DNA from: Luidia sarsii
Taxonomy: Eukaryota > Echinodermata > Asteroidea > Paxillosida > Luidiidae
Direction: 5' to 3'
NCBI GenBank assembly: GCA_949987565.1
Contig: OX465105.1
Span: 22,169,444-22,233,443 of the forward strand
Length of the DNA stretch: 64,000 nt
Shown: one piece after another, positions 62,964 through 64,000 of the stretch
Layout of the letters: the number at the start of each line of letters is the position of its first letter
How positions within the stretch are numbered: position 1 is the stretch's first letter
Program-made: the position numbers and the translations under genes
The notes under the pieces: model-generated
The model's input: only the letters and a program-made list of their open reading frames with translations
Told to the model about the DNA's origin: nothing
Databases searched by the model: none

Positions 62964-63350
62964 GCACGGTACGCGTACTTTTTTTTCCCAGGACGGGAAA
63001 GGCCATCAGTAGCGTAAAGGCGCGCTATTGGTTGCATTTTGTCTACGCGTGGTGAATTATTCATGATAATCATACCCACTGATATCTTGATTTGAGTATA
63101 CATTATTAGGTGTACACGTACATGTACATGTACATGTACAGTATATACATGTACATGTGTGTATGCCTACATAATGTAGGCCTACCGGTAACTAGTGTTC
63201 ACTACATCACAAGCGTGTACTAAAGATATCCGTGTGCAACATTTTCATGAATAATTCACCATGTCTGGATAAAAATGCAACCAATAGCGCGCGTTTATGT
63301 TAATGGTGGCCTTTCCCGTCCTGGGAAAAAAACAATTAAGCGCACGGTAC
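62964..63350. mobile_element. Foldback element with about 100-bp arms
   Basis: Left arm 62964-63066 (GCACGGTACGCGTACTTTTT, TCCCAGGACGGGAAAGGCCA, GCGCTATTGGTTGCATTTT, GTGAATTATTCATGA) mirrors right arm 63246-63350. Arms differ at several bases and small indels. The 180-bp centre has (ACATGT)n at 63116-63158. No coding frame. Confidence 0.82.
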
Positions 63351-64000
63351 ACCACCCGTACACAGGTTGAGCGATGTGATGTGCTCTCGGCAGTATAGCA
63401 TCCGCCCAAAGTGCCGTAGTCTCCCCTGTGAACCGCTCACCCAGCGCGGCATATTTTATCGTCTGGTTCACAACCTCTCACTTTCCATTTACATCCCCAT
63501 TATCAAAACGCAATCCACGCTGAGCTATAAGAGACTGAGCTGAGTGCGGTCCGCCTATATTTTGTTTTTACACGGCAGCCATGGTTTTTTTTGCTGTACT
63601 CGTTCAAATCCGCGCTTGAAAAGAGACCACATGCAGTGCTGCGTTACGAGATCAGTCAGTTGGGATGTGGAGGGTTGGGATTTCTTGAGCAGGGGCGGAA
63701 TGTGACTGGCTGTTGTCGTATAGCTGTAGTTTGACACAAACATGTAAGATGTCTTGTTAATTGCAAATTTCTAGCTGCTGTTAATAATGTTCAGCTGCAC
63801 TGGGTGATCTTGTAACGTCGCAGGGCTAGTCTCTTTCCAAGCGCGGATTTGCACGAATACAGAGAAAAACCCATGGCTGCGGTGTAAACAAAAAACCCGC
63901 CACCGTCAGTGCTGTCATACATTAAGCATGGCCATTACAGACGTTTACTCGTGTGAGTTCTGGCAATGTGTACGTATACTAGTCTTATGCCTTTGTTCTT
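63351..64000. other. Unassigned sequence, no gene seen
   Basis: Unique-looking sequence to the window end. No splice-bounded exon or shared repeat recognised. Confidence 0.35.

Overview
The window looks like nuclear DNA of an invertebrate animal, most plausibly a marine deuterostome such as an echinoderm, but this assignment is an impression and no marker gene supports it. The eukaryotic signs are direct: GT-AG splice signals around short open segments, a TTAGGG-type telomeric tract, tRNA-derived SINE-like elements, many short inverted-repeat transposons with TA target sites, megabase-genome style microsatellites and one 200-base assembly gap (48801-49000). I see no complete gene, no rRNA, no intact tRNA, no transposase or reverse transcriptase and no CRISPR array. 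Almost every long open frame is a by-product of a simple repeat that happens to lack stops.

The only protein-coding candidate is a short, partial plus-strand gene at about 17.5-21.1 kb: one well-bounded internal exon (18168-18337), a weaker phase-compatible upstream exon (17510-17599) and a possible terminal exon (20989-21127). I do not recognise the protein.

The rest is a mosaic. (1) Pyrimidine or purine low-complexity blocks, several with a hidden longer period, at 0.46-1.24, 2.65-3.68, 8.5-8.96, 34.9-35.1, 39.86-40.69, 48.27-48.80, 55.15-55.34 and 56.7-60.2 kb. (2) Minisatellites: 69-bp GGT/GAT at 5.5-5.9 kb, AGGAC at 17.2 kb, 90-bp CTG-rich at 22.8-23.4 kb, CGTACG-rich at 24.6-25.1 kb, 40-bp GTCGAC at 28.3 kb, a 21/22-bp array enclosed in 46-bp class inverted repeats at 43-43.8 kb, TTGG-rich at 46.4-47.1 kb, GAA at 50.5-50.9 kb and TGTCTG at 57.9-58.3 kb. 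(3) Dispersed families named here for convenience: C and D (related TA-flanked MITEs with about 22-bp terminal inverted repeats), E and J (foldback elements whose ends read like GGGCC-ATTTCAC), F (tRNA-derived SINE-like), H (about 450 bp, two copies in opposite orientation), L (about 330-440 bp, two opposite copies), A (a hairpin followed by GAAACGTC, often as an inverted dimer) and B (a hairpin plus GAAACGTC, then a hairpin matching the histone mRNA 3' stem-loop consensus, then a third hairpin and a conserved tail).

Between these lie unique, often GC-rich or TAATTA-rich blocks (about 2.4, 11.2-11.6, 13.6-13.95, 28.6, 32.4, 34.7, 52.9, 59.05 and 60.8 kb) that resemble non-coding regulatory DNA of a developmental gene neighbourhood; this is inference from motif content only. 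The most interesting system is the A/B repeat pair: independent copies preserve RNA hairpins by compensatory base changes, keep an invariant GAAACGTC, and in B keep a histone-type stem-loop, which suggests a structured RNA carried by a mobile element, possibly a decayed relative of hammerhead-bearing Penelope-like elements or retrozymes.
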